Source: Chlamydiota bacterium | GTDB lineage: Bacteria > Chlamydiota > Chlamydiia > Chlamydiales > JAAKFR01 | Assembly: GCA_021772455.1 (NCBI GenBank) | Contig: JAJFLY010000014.1 | Coordinates: 1 to 34,321, forward strand | DNA: 34,321 nucleotides | Direction of reading: 5' to 3' | Part shown: piece after piece, positions 16,182 to 23,582 of the stretch | Position numbering within the stretch: position 1 is the first letter of the stretch | How the letters are laid out: each line of letters begins with the position of its first letter | Made by a program: the position numbers and the translations under genes | The notes under the pieces: generated by a model | The model's input: the letters and a program-made list of their open reading frames with translations, nothing else | Told to the model about the DNA's origin: nothing | Database searches by the model: none

Positions 16182-16617
16182 TATAAACGATGGGGTTATT
16201 CACGTAATTTGCAGTAAAAACAATGAGAAGATAGCACGCTTCTTTCTCGTTGTAAAGATGGGAGGGGTCTGTAAAGAAAAGCCCCTTGCCTGACTTTGAG
16301 ATGAGAAGGCCCACCTCTCTCTCTTCAATCTCTCGAATCCCCTCTAGGTTCTCGATGAATGCATCATATGCAAACCGAATCGGTTTTCTGTCGAGCAATC
16401 CGGATGCGATGCCCCCTTGTTTCCGCGCAAGGGTCAGGATGTTTGGGATGGAACGGGAGAGGTTTTCATGGGTAGATTCTGAAAGTTCCGCGCGTCGCTT
16501 CAGAATCAGCTTCCATAACTCCTCGATTTCCTTTGAAGAAATAAGTCCATCAAAGGAGATATAGCCGTTGATCTGAAAAAATTTTTTGTGCTCAGGGGCA
16601 AGCGCGGTTCGTTTCAT
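16174..16617 (-). CDS. CT296-like protein (degenerate 2-oxoglutarate/Fe(II) oxygenase fold?)
   Basis: A 147-residue protein of unknown function. Its N-terminus (EHKKFFQINGYISFDGLISSKEIEELW) resembles the opening of phytanoyl-CoA dioxygenase-like proteins. Its place between the hexose-phosphate mutase and rnc matches CT296 of C. trachomatis, once called DcrA (a proposed iron-dependent repressor) and later found by structure to resemble non-haem Fe(II)/2-oxoglutarate enzymes. I see no HxD...H metal triad here; TDPSHLYN near the end is the nearest candidate. At half the usual PhyH length it may be non-catalytic. The ATG at 16617 is used; an in-frame TTG at 16626 is the alternative. It ends inside the start of the small membrane protein gene. 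Confidence 0.6.
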   Translation of the reverse strand: MKRTALAPEHKKFFQINGYISFDGLISSKEIEELWKLILKRRAELSESTHENLSRSIPNILTLARKQGGIASGLLDRKPIRFAYDAFIENLEGIREIEEREVGLLISKSGKGLFFTDPSHLYNEKEACYLLIVFTANYVNNPIVYND

Positions 16618-16646
16618 GCCCAGCAAGTTTATCTCAAACGGGATCT

Positions 16647-16871
16647 TTAGTCTATAGGTTGGCTAGGAAAAGGGCGATCTTTTGGTCGCTTCATCTCAAC
16701 AACCATAATTTCAACGGGGTCTTTGCCTAGGTCGTTTTCCTCGATTTGTTGGAGATTTCCTCCATTTAAGCCGATCAAGATGCGATCTTGGCTAAATTTA
16801 TCAAGTGGTTGACCCTGTGAAATAACGGTTTTCCACACGCAGACATGTTCGTTTTCAAATTGTAGATCCAT
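16647..16871 (-). CDS. Small cupin-like protein without metal-binding histidines
   Basis: A 74-residue frame whose sequence follows the first half of a one-domain cupin: E-N-E-H-V-x-V-W, then a Gly turn (SQGQPLD), then ILIGLNGGNLQQIEEND, ending with EIMVVEMKRP. In typical members the turn is followed by H-x-H-x; here it reads KFSQDR, so no metal site is formed. It stands 29 bases upstream of the CT296-like gene on the same strand and is the first gene of the leftward run, divergent from rnc. The ribosome site is weak (AGGCC). The call as a real gene rests on its cupin-like pattern and its position. Confidence 0.5.
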   Translation of the reverse strand: MDLQFENEHVCVWKTVISQGQPLDKFSQDRILIGLNGGNLQQIEENDLGKDPVEIMVVEMKRPKDRPFPSQPID

Positions 16872-16942
16872 AAATGTTGGCCTAAAAATCCCCTTAGTTC
16901 TATTCTTCCACCCTCTATTACTCTTAATTTTCTTTCAACAAA

Positions 16943-17647
16943 ATGCAAAAATTTTTTCAAAATGAGATCGTTGAGAAGAAACTGAAGTGCTCTTTTAAAG
17001 ACCCCTCGCTGCTCCTTTTAGCGTGTGTTCATCGTTCCTTTTGGAATGAAAATCAAGAGCTTGTGTCTGATCATAATGAGAGGTTAGAGTTTTTAGGGGA
17101 CTCTGTTTTGGGGTTATTAGTTGCAAGCTACCTCTACCAGCAACATCCCGAACTTGATGAGGGGATTCTTTCAAAGCTTCGTTCTCAGCTTGTCGATGCT
17201 CCCGCTTGCTCCCAATATGTACAGAGGCTTGATATCAGCGAGCATTTGCTTCTTGGAAAGGGAGAGCAGATGAATCAAGGAAAAGGGCGCGAGTCGATTA
17301 TGGCAGATCTTTTTGAGGCGGTTATCGGCGCCATCTATCTAGATCAAGGTTTAGAGGCTGCACGCCATTTTTTCTTTTCCCATTTCAAAAAAGAGATAGA
17401 TTGCGTGATCGCCTCGCCGCAAAGAAACTGGAAGGCTGAGCTTCAGGATTGGGCGCAGAAAAAATACCAAGAGACACCGGAATATAGAGTTCTTGAAGAG
17501 TCAGGTCCTGCCCATCAAAAGGTGTTTCGTATCGCAGTGTGGATTCAATCTGAGAAAAAGGGTGAGGGGAGTGGTTCCTCGAAAAAGGAGGCTCAAACGT
17601 TTGCTGCGCAAGATGCCCTTTTACAAATAGAGAAGGAAAATGGCTAA
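16943..17647 (+). CDS. rnc: Ribonuclease III
   Basis: RNase III cleaves double-stranded RNA in rRNA and mRNA processing. The 234-residue protein has the nuclease signature NERLEFLGDSVLGLL (about residues 45-59), the second catalytic segment MADLFEAVIGAIYLDQG, and a C-terminal dsRNA-binding domain from about residue 158 (NWKAELQDWAQKK ... GSSKKEAQTFAAQDAL). Length is normal. No Shine-Dalgarno sequence precedes ATG 16943 (CAACAAA). The last eight bases overlap the radA start, and a coupled rnc-radA order matches Chlamydia (CT297-CT298 as I recall). Confidence 0.96.
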   Translation: MQKFFQNEIVEKKLKCSFKDPSLLLLACVHRSFWNENQELVSDHNERLEFLGDSVLGLLVASYLYQQHPELDEGILSKLRSQLVDAPACSQYVQRLDISEHLLLGKGEQMNQGKGRESIMADLFEAVIGAIYLDQGLEAARHFFFSHFKKEIDCVIASPQRNWKAELQDWAQKKYQETPEYRVLEESGPAHQKVFRIAVWIQSEKKGEGSGSSKKEAQTFAAQDALLQIEKENG

Positions 17648-18986
17648 GACAAAAACAGTTTGGCATTGTAACGAGTGTGGACATAGTGAACCTAAATGGG
17701 CAGGGCAGTGTCCGAGCTGCAAGGAGTGGAATTCGTTCCATGAAGAGATGCATTTCGAGGCGCGTTTTGAATCTCAGTTGAAACTTCCAGCAGCTCCAAT
17801 CCGTTTGACTGAAGTTTCCGAAGAAGAGACGCCTCGTATGCAAACTCATATTAAGGAATTCGACCGCCTGCTCGGTGGGGGGCTTATGCAAGGATCGCTC
17901 TCGTTGGTGGGGGGGGAACCTGGAATCGGAAAGTCGACACTGCTGATGCAGGTTTCTAATGCGATTGCGCGCCAAGGCCTGGTTGTCCTTTATGTGTGTG
18001 GAGAAGAGTCTGTTTCGCAAACCTCGCAACGGGCCAGGCGCCTCGGAATCTCGAGCGAAAATCTCTTACTCCTCTCTGAAACCAACTTCTCGTTGATCAA
18101 AAAGCAAGTGGAAAAGGTCAAGCCCGATCTTGTGATTGTCGACTCGATTCAGATTATCTATAAAAGCGAGCTTTCATCGGCACCGGGATCTGTCACTCAG
18201 GTACGGGAAACGGCGACCGAACTGATGCATCTGGCCAAACAGAATGACATTTCGATCCTACTCATTGGACATGTCACTAAATCAGGTGAGATTGCAGGTC
18301 CGCGGGTGCTAGAACATTTAGTCGACACCGTTCTTTATTTTGAAGGGGATCGCCAACACAACTACCGGCTGATGCGCGTTGTGAAGAACCGGTTTGGATC
18401 GACAGATGAGATTGCTGTGTTTCAAATGGGAGAGGGGGGGCTCAAAGAGATTCCTAACCCCTCTGAGCTTTTTTTAGAAGAGCGTATGAAGGGAAATGCG
18501 GGGTCTGTAATCATTCCGACCGTTGAAGGGTCGCGTCCTATTCTTATTGAAGTGCAAGCACTTGTAACTGATACCGCTTATAGCACACCTTCTCGTCGTT
18601 GCGCAGGGCTCGACTCAAATCGCCTCGCCCTATTGCTCGCAGTTATGGAAAAACGGGTTGGGTATCAACTTCACAATCGCGATGTTTTTGTTTCTGTTGC
18701 TGGCGGGATGAAGATTACCGAGCCAGCGATTGATTTGGGAGTTGTTTTGGCCGTTGCCTCCTCGTTGATGAATCTGACTGTCGATCCAGAAACAATTGTG
18801 ATTGGAGAAGTGGGGCTTGGAGGCGAAATTCGCAGCGTTCCCAGATTAGAAGAGCGTCTAAAAGAGGCTGTCCATATGGGGTTTAAAAAAGCGCTTATTC
18901 CCAAAAAAGGGTATCTAGAACACAAGCAAATTGAAACAGTAGGGATGGAACGTGTTGAAGAAGCAATCCGAGCCGTTTTTAATTAA
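17640..18986 (+). CDS. radA: DNA repair ATPase RadA (Sms)
   Basis: RadA promotes branch migration in recombination and repair. The 448-residue protein carries the N-terminal C4 zinc finger (Cys10, Cys13, Cys24, Cys27), the RecA-like core with Walker A GGEPGIGKST at 91-100, Walker B DLVIVDSIQ, the RadA-specific KNRFGSTDE, and a C-terminal Lon-protease-like domain (from about residue 300: SRRCAGLDSNRLALLLAVMEKR ... VGEVGLGGEIRSV). A ribosome site (AAGGA) lies within the end of rnc. The 3' end overlaps hemC by 35 bases. Confidence 0.96.
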   Translation: MAKTKTVWHCNECGHSEPKWAGQCPSCKEWNSFHEEMHFEARFESQLKLPAAPIRLTEVSEEETPRMQTHIKEFDRLLGGGLMQGSLSLVGGEPGIGKSTLLMQVSNAIARQGLVVLYVCGEESVSQTSQRARRLGISSENLLLLSETNFSLIKKQVEKVKPDLVIVDSIQIIYKSELSSAPGSVTQVRETATELMHLAKQNDISILLIGHVTKSGEIAGPRVLEHLVDTVLYFEGDRQHNYRLMRVVKNRFGSTDEIAVFQMGEGGLKEIPNPSELFLEERMKGNAGSVIIPTVEGSRPILIEVQALVTDTAYSTPSRRCAGLDSNRLALLLAVMEKRVGYQLHNRDVFVSVAGGMKITEPAIDLGVVLAVASSLMNLTVDPETIVIGEVGLGGEIRSVPRLEERLKEAVHMGFKKALIPKKGYLEHKQIETVGMERVEEAIRAVFN

Positions 18987-19593
18987 AGTAGGCGCGCGCA
19001 GCTCCACCCTTTCTCGGCGTCAGGTTGAGGAGGTGCGGGCTGAGTTCCCTTACGTTAAATTCGATCCGATTTTTGTGAAGACGCATGGTGATCGTGACCG
19101 TGCAACCTCATTACGCGCCTTGGAAAAGACCGATTTTTTTACCCGTGAAATCGATGAGATGCTCTTACGAGGGGAGTGTCGCATTGCCATTCATTCCGCA
19201 AAAGATTTGCCCGAACCTTTGCCTAAAGGTCTTGAGTTAATTACTTTGACCAAAGGGGTTGATCCTTCCGATAGCCTTGTTCTGCGAAAAGAAGAGCACT
19301 TGTCAGAAGGATTTGTTGTGGCAACCTCTTCGGTGCGGCGCGAAGAGATGGTGCGCGAAATTTTGGACGATGTGAGGTTTGTCGATATCCGTGGGACGAT
19401 TGAAGAGCGCCTTGCAAAACTGGAAAACAAAGAATTTGATGGTGTTGTCATTGCCGAGGCAGCACTTATTCGTTTAGGCTTAACCAGACTCAATCGGATC
19501 CGTTTGCCGGGAGAGACAACACCTCTTCAGGGACGTCTTGCCATTCTAGCTCGCTCTGGAGATAAAGAAATGTCTTCTCTGTTTGCGCTATGA
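18952..19593 (+). CDS. hemC: Porphobilinogen deaminase, short form without domain 3
   Basis: Hydroxymethylbilane synthase joins four porphobilinogens in haem synthesis. The 213-residue protein retains domains 1 and 2: the N-terminal GARSSTLSRRQ, THGDRDR, FTREIDEMLLRGECRIAIHSAKDLP with catalytic Asp85, and SSVRREE, DIRGTIEERL. Family members are about 310 residues; here the chain ends after [22 protein letters not shown]. The third domain, which carries the Cys that holds the dipyrromethane cofactor, is absent. The only cysteine is Cys76, in another place. Chlamydial HemC is short as I recall, so this is probably lineage-typical rather than a frameshift. GTG 18952 has AGGGA six bases upstream. 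It overlaps radA and, by four bases, hemD. Confidence 0.88.
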   Translation: MLKKQSEPFLIKVGARSSTLSRRQVEEVRAEFPYVKFDPIFVKTHGDRDRATSLRALEKTDFFTREIDEMLLRGECRIAIHSAKDLPEPLPKGLELITLTKGVDPSDSLVLRKEEHLSEGFVVATSSVRREEMVREILDDVRFVDIRGTIEERLAKLENKEFDGVVIAEAALIRLGLTRLNRIRLPGETTPLQGRLAILARSGDKEMSSLFAL

Positions 19594-20201
19594 AAACCCT
19601 CTATTTTGGACTCGACCCGAGCCGGTATCAATCCTCGGATGAAGTGACCCATTTCCCTTTAATCTCCACCCGCCCGTTTTCTTACGAAAATGTAAAAGCT
19701 TTCTTTGGTGTTGCCCATTCACACGTCTTATTTACAAGCCGCACCGCAGTTACCTACTATTTTGATTACACCGATGTGCGCGATAAAGTGTATCTGTGTG
19801 TTGGAGAGGCAACGGCAGCTAGGCTTGCCGATTTCGGGGTGAAAGCGACTCATACTGCTGAAGAGGCGTGTGGAGAAGGTGTGATTACTTTATTAAAGCA
19901 GCTCGATTGCGACCATATTCTCTATCCTCACTCAGCTCAAGCGCGCCGTCTGCTTCCCGACTACTTGAAGGGTAAGGGAACGGCTTTTGCCTTATACGAC
20001 ACCTTTGCAAATACCAAGACCCTTCCCGATCTTTCGCAATTTGATCGATTCGTTTTTACCAGCCCCTCTACGGTAGAGGTCTTTCGCTCTTTGTGTGCAG
20101 CGCTCCCCCATAGAGATAAGTGCGAAGCGATTGGTCCTGTAACCCTAAACGCATTGAACATTTTATTCGAATCGGCTAACCTACAGCCCAACAACCTTTG
20201 A
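19590..20201 (+). CDS. hemD: Uroporphyrinogen-III synthase
   Basis: HemD closes hydroxymethylbilane to uroporphyrinogen III. At 203 residues it is shorter than the usual 240-260 and diverged, but the two-lobe pattern is there: [13 protein letters not shown] in the first lobe, [17 protein letters not shown], then [16 protein letters not shown] and [12 protein letters not shown] in the second. The start overlaps hemC by four bases (ATGA), and the pairing with hemC supports the assignment of a weakly conserved family. sodA follows after 14 bases. Confidence 0.85.
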   Translation: MKTLYFGLDPSRYQSSDEVTHFPLISTRPFSYENVKAFFGVAHSHVLFTSRTAVTYYFDYTDVRDKVYLCVGEATAARLADFGVKATHTAEEACGEGVITLLKQLDCDHILYPHSAQARRLLPDYLKGKGTAFALYDTFANTKTLPDLSQFDRFVFTSPSTVEVFRSLCAALPHRDKCEAIGPVTLNALNILFESANLQPNNL

Positions 20202-20215
20202 ATACGAGGAGAACC

Positions 20216-20851
20216 ATGGTCAAGAAATTTACCCTTCCAGATTTGCCCTACGCTTATAACGCCCTTGAGCCTGTCATCAGCGCCGAAATCATGGAGTTGC
20301 ATCACAAAAAGCACCATAATGCTTATGTGACCAAACTCAATGAAGCGCTTGAAAAATACGCAGAGGCCGAAGCAAAAGAAGATCTTTCTGCCATGATCGC
20401 CCTTCAGCCAGCCATTCGCTTTAACGGCGGCGGACATATCAATCATAGTATTTTTTGGACAAATCTTGCCCCTCAAAGCAAAGGTGGAGGCACCCCCCCA
20501 ACAGGAGAGCTTGCCGATGCCATCAACGAGCGGTGGGGAACATTCGAAAAATTTGTTGAAATTTTTAATGCTACAGCCGTACCCGTACAAGGTTCGGGGT
20601 GGTGCTGGCTTGGTTTTTGCAAATCGACCCATCAATTAATTATTGAAACGTGTTCAAACCAAGATCCTCTGCTTGGGACAAAGAATGCGATCCCTCTTCT
20701 AGGAATCGATGTATGGGAGCATGCCTACTACTTGCAGTATAAGAACGTTCGTCCTGACTACTTAAAAGCGGTTTGGGGCGTTGTTAACTGGTCAAATGTG
20801 AGCGAGAGATATGGCCAAGTGAAAGAAACTTGCCCCGCTTGTGCCAAGTAA
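20216..20851 (+). CDS. sodA: Manganese superoxide dismutase
   Basis: The 211-residue enzyme dismutates superoxide. Metal ligands line up as His29 (ELHHKKHH), His76 ([10 protein letters not shown]), Asp164 and His168 (DVWEHAYY). Gln148 in SNQDP is the position used by manganese enzymes. The stretch [19 protein letters not shown] and the tail [18 protein letters not shown] are close to mitochondrial SOD2, a trait I recall for chlamydial SodM. A short C-terminal tail ends CPACAK. ATG 20216 follows GAGGAGA; an in-frame TTG at 20198 is less likely. In Chlamydia sodM neighbours the hexose mutase gene; here it follows hemD, so a local rearrangement has occurred. Confidence 0.95.
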   Translation: MVKKFTLPDLPYAYNALEPVISAEIMELHHKKHHNAYVTKLNEALEKYAEAEAKEDLSAMIALQPAIRFNGGGHINHSIFWTNLAPQSKGGGTPPTGELADAINERWGTFEKFVEIFNATAVPVQGSGWCWLGFCKSTHQLIIETCSNQDPLLGTKNAIPLLGIDVWEHAYYLQYKNVRPDYLKAVWGVVNWSNVSERYGQVKETCPACAK

Positions 20852-20862
20852 AAAGTTTATTA

Positions 20863-20897
20863 CCATCTTTTTAATTAAAAAGATGGACTGTTTTTAG
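20863..20897 (+). terminator. Palindrome and T-rich tail after sodA
   Basis: A perfect 24-base palindrome lies at 20863-20886: arms CCATCTTTTT and AAAAAGATGG around AATT. It is followed by ACTGTTTTTAG. It begins 11 bases after the sodA stop and ends before the accD promoter, so it can act as an intrinsic terminator. The stem is AT-rich, so it might instead be an operator or a weak bidirectional terminator. Confidence 0.6.
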
Positions 20898-20913
20898 TTT
20901 AATAAAATATAAT
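20884..20913 (+). promoter_or_regulatory. accD promoter, possibly leaderless
   Basis: A perfect TATAAT lies at 20908-20913, with TGGACT (20884-20889) 18 bases upstream as a moderate -35 box that overlaps the palindrome end. The ATG of accD follows the -10 box by only seven bases. No ribosome site is present, so the mRNA probably starts at or next to the start codon. Confidence 0.55.
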
Positions 20914-20920
20914 AGTTGGC

Positions 20921-21820
20921 ATGCGTTTATTTTCAAGAGACAGACCTAAGATCAAAGTCGAATCATCAAAAGCTGACGGGTTCAGCGGTTGGTTAAAGTG
21001 TACCCATTGTCACGAGATGATTCACACAAATGAGCTTGCCGAAAATCGGAATTGCTGTCCGAAGTGCGACTACCATTATCGCCTCTCTGCTCGGGAGAGG
21101 ATCGATATGTTGGCTGATCCGGACACATTCGAAGAATTATTTGACGACCTACGTTCTGTCGATGCCCTTAACTTCCAGGATTCGGAATCGTATCCAGACC
21201 GCATCAAGCGGGCAATGGAAAAGTCGGGTAGTACCGAAGGGGTTTTTGTTGGCACATGTACACTAAGTGGGCACAAAATCGCCCTCGGAGTCCTTAATTT
21301 TGCGTTTATGGCCGGTTCTATGGGGTCGGTTGTCGGAGAGCGTTTAACTCTTATTATTGAACTTGCCTTGGAGCAAAAAATTCCTTTAGTTATTGTCTCC
21401 GCTTCGGGAGGAGCGCGGATGCAGGAGTCTATTCTCTCGCTCATGCAGATGGCAAAAACCTCTGCTGCGCTTGCCAAGCTTCATGAAGCAGGGGTTCCCT
21501 TTATCTCCGTATTGACAAACCCGACATCGGGCGGAGTCACAGCTTCATTTGCCTCTCTTGGCGATATCATTATCGCCGAGCCCGAAGCGCTAATTTGCTT
21601 TGCCGGCCCGCGCGTCGTTGAGCAGGTTATTCGTCAAAAACTTCCTGAGGGTGCACAAAAATCAGAGTTCCTTCTCAAACACGGAATGATCGATAGCATC
21701 GTCAAGCGCCATCAAATGAAAGAGCAGCTCGCTCAGTTCCTCGACTTTTTAACAGGAAATGAACGCGAGTATGTTACGATGGACACAAATCAATTGTTTT
21801 TGTTGACAGATGAAGCATAA
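20921..21820 (+). CDS. accD: Acetyl-CoA carboxylase carboxyltransferase subunit beta
   Basis: AccD with AccA transfers carboxyl from biotin to acetyl-CoA, the first step of fatty-acid synthesis. The 299-residue protein has the N-terminal zinc ribbon (CTHC and CCPKC, about residues 27-50) and the crotonase-like core with [19 protein letters not shown] and [17 protein letters not shown]. Length is typical. It begins a rightward run accD-dut-ptsN-HTH-ptsN with short gaps, in the same order as I recall for Chlamydia (CT293 to CT290). Confidence 0.96.
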   Translation: MRLFSRDRPKIKVESSKADGFSGWLKCTHCHEMIHTNELAENRNCCPKCDYHYRLSARERIDMLADPDTFEELFDDLRSVDALNFQDSESYPDRIKRAMEKSGSTEGVFVGTCTLSGHKIALGVLNFAFMAGSMGSVVGERLTLIIELALEQKIPLVIVSASGGARMQESILSLMQMAKTSAALAKLHEAGVPFISVLTNPTSGGVTASFASLGDIIIAEPEALICFAGPRVVEQVIRQKLPEGAQKSEFLLKHGMIDSIVKRHQMKEQLAQFLDFLTGNEREYVTMDTNQLFLLTDEA

Positions 21821-21840
21821 ATAGTGATTATCGCTTCACT

Positions 21841-22284
21841 ATGGAAAAAGAAATTGAGATTCCCATTATAACCGATACTGAGCGTTTGCCAGAGTATGCC
21901 TCCGAAGAGGCTGCTGGTGCTGACGTCCGAGCTCATCTCGATTCCCCCTTAATTATCCCCCCAGGCCAAACGGCACTTGTCCCAACAGGATTATTTTTTG
22001 AAATCCCCAATGGATTTGAAATTCAGGTACGTCCTCGCAGTGGGCTTGCCTTTAAAAATCAAATCACCGTTCTCAATACACCTGGCACAATCGATTCCGA
22101 CTATAGAGGAGAACTTAAGGTGATTTTGATCAATCATGGACAACAAGAATTTGTTGTAGAGCCTGAGATGCGGGTTGCTCAAATCGTTATCGCGCCTGTT
22201 GTTCAGGCACGCTTTGTAAGAGTGGAGTCTCTCGCTCAAAGTGAGCGGGGTAGTGGAGGCTTTGGCCATACAGGAGTCCATTAA
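21841..22284 (+). CDS. dut: Deoxyuridine 5'-triphosphate nucleotidohydrolase
   Basis: dUTPase hydrolyses dUTP to dUMP and pyrophosphate, keeping uracil out of DNA. All five motifs of the trimeric family are seen in 147 residues: [30 protein letters not shown] with the catalytic Asp, RVAQIVIAP, and the C-terminal GSGGFGHTG loop that closes over the substrate. It starts 20 bases after accD with no clear ribosome site and ends two bases before ptsN. Confidence 0.95.
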   Translation: MEKEIEIPIITDTERLPEYASEEAAGADVRAHLDSPLIIPPGQTALVPTGLFFEIPNGFEIQVRPRSGLAFKNQITVLNTPGTIDSDYRGELKVILINHGQQEFVVEPEMRVAQIVIAPVVQARFVRVESLAQSERGSGGFGHTGVH

Positions 22285-22286
22285 TC

Positions 22287-22775
22287 ATGTTCCCATCGAA
22301 GCACCCCTCAAAGCGCAAAGGACCCCAACTTTTAATATCCAAATATCTGAATCCCAAATTAGTAAAGCGTTTAGAGGTTGATGAGCGTGACGCAGCTCTT
22401 CAAGCACTCGTAGACCAACTCGACAGCGAAGGAATGCTAAAAGATAAAGAGGCTTTTTATCGGGCGATTTTGGAGCGTGAGCAGATTGTTTCGACGGGTA
22501 TTGGAATGAGTGTTGCCGTTCCCCACGCCAAGCTTCCAGGATATGAGACCTTCTTTATTGCAATAGGGATTCATCCCAAAGGGATTGCTTGGGAGGCATT
22601 GGATGGCGTTCCAGTGCGACTCGTCTTTATGATTGGTGGTCCCGATGACAAGCAGACAGAATATCTTCAATTACTTTCTCGTCTCACATTAGCGATCAAG
22701 GATGAGGAGCGTCGAAAAAAAATGTTGCAACTGACCAAGCCGGAGGACATCATTGCCCTCTTTGGGGGGATATAG
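22287..22775 (+). CDS. ptsN: Nitrogen-type PTS enzyme IIA
   Basis: An EIIA-Ntr (PtsN) protein of 162 residues. His80 in GIGMSVAVPHAKLPG is the phosphorylated residue; GPDDKQTEYLQLLSRL is a family-typical helix segment. PtsN receives phosphate through EI and HPr and regulates other proteins instead of carrying sugar. It has a short basic N-terminal tail (SKHPSKRKG). The gene starts two bases after dut and is followed after four bases by a second EIIA gene fused to a DNA-binding domain. Confidence 0.93.
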   Translation: MFPSKHPSKRKGPQLLISKYLNPKLVKRLEVDERDAALQALVDQLDSEGMLKDKEAFYRAILEREQIVSTGIGMSVAVPHAKLPGYETFFIAIGIHPKGIAWEALDGVPVRLVFMIGGPDDKQTEYLQLLSRLTLAIKDEERRKKMLQLTKPEDIIALFGGI

Positions 22776-22779
22776 GACT

Positions 22780-23457
22780 ATGGACTTAAAAATTAGAGAT
22801 GTCGCCGAGTTATTAAATATTTCTGAAACCACAGTGCGTCGGTGGCTTTCAGATGGAAAGATTCCTGCATACCGCATCAATCGGCAGTACCGGTTTAGTC
22901 GATCGGAAATAGAAGACTGGCTCATTCAGCAGAAGCTGGATGGAGATTTTGGGGCGCAGCAAGAAGAGGTGCCCCAGAAAGGAAACATGCAGTTTAGTCT
23001 CTACCGAGCGCTCTACCGAGGTGAGGTCATAGACGGCATATCAGGGGAGACCAAGGAAGAATTGATTCGGAAGACGATGCAGCATATGGGGCAGCACTAC
23101 GACCTTGATCCAGAGGTTTTGACCGATTTATTTATGGATCGAGAGCGTATGATGTCAACAGCTCTTGGGCACGGGATCGCTGTTCCACATACGCGTGATT
23201 TTCTGTTAGACACCCACTATGATGTGATGACAGTTGTCTATCCCAAGCATCCAATCGACTTTGCTTCTCTTGATGGAGAGCCTGTCCATTCGCTTTTTTT
23301 CCTCTTTGCCAGTGAGGATCGCCACCATCTCAATCTTCTTGCGAAGGTTGCGCATATCAATGCAGGTGAGAAGGCTCGGGCGTTTTTCCGCACCAAGCCC
23401 TCCAAGGAGCGACTCCTAGACTTCGTCAAGCACTGGGAAAGCTCTTTGAATGGTTAG
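22780..23457 (+). CDS. ptsN: HTH-EIIA-Ntr fusion (second PtsN)
   Basis: The 225-residue protein joins two domains. Residues 1-50 are a MerR/excisionase-type helix-turn-helix (IRDVAELLNISETTVRRWLSDGKIPAYRINRQYRFSRSEIEDWL). A linker (51-70) leads to an EIIA-Ntr domain with the phosphorylatable His137 in GHGIAVPHTRD. Such a protein could bind DNA or another partner as its histidine is phosphorylated, a direct route from the PTS chain to gene control; that is inference. The start at 22780 is taken because GGGGGGA lies upstream at 22764-22770 and because the HTH begins here. As I recall, Chlamydia has the same HTH-bearing ptsN (CT290). Confidence 0.92.
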   Translation: MDLKIRDVAELLNISETTVRRWLSDGKIPAYRINRQYRFSRSEIEDWLIQQKLDGDFGAQQEEVPQKGNMQFSLYRALYRGEVIDGISGETKEELIRKTMQHMGQHYDLDPEVLTDLFMDRERMMSTALGHGIAVPHTRDFLLDTHYDVMTVVYPKHPIDFASLDGEPVHSLFFLFASEDRHHLNLLAKVAHINAGEKARAFFRTKPSKERLLDFVKHWESSLNG

Positions 23458-23527
23458 GAAGCGTAGCTTTTGTAGGGGCTTTTGAACGCTCTCTCGCCTA
23501 CACTATCTTCAGTTCTATTTTATTTAC

Positions 23528-23556
23528 TTTAAAATTATTAGGTTATGTTTTATACT
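23528..23556 (+). promoter_or_regulatory. Promoter for the CHLPS-type gene
   Basis: TTTAAA (23528-23533) and TATACT (23551-23556) are 17 bases apart. Transcription would start near 23563, 20 bases before the GTG at 23583. The promoter lies within an open frame that continues upstream of that GTG, so it also bears on where the protein starts. Confidence 0.4.
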
Positions 23557-23582
23557 GTCCAAAAAAAAACTGGGTATTATTT

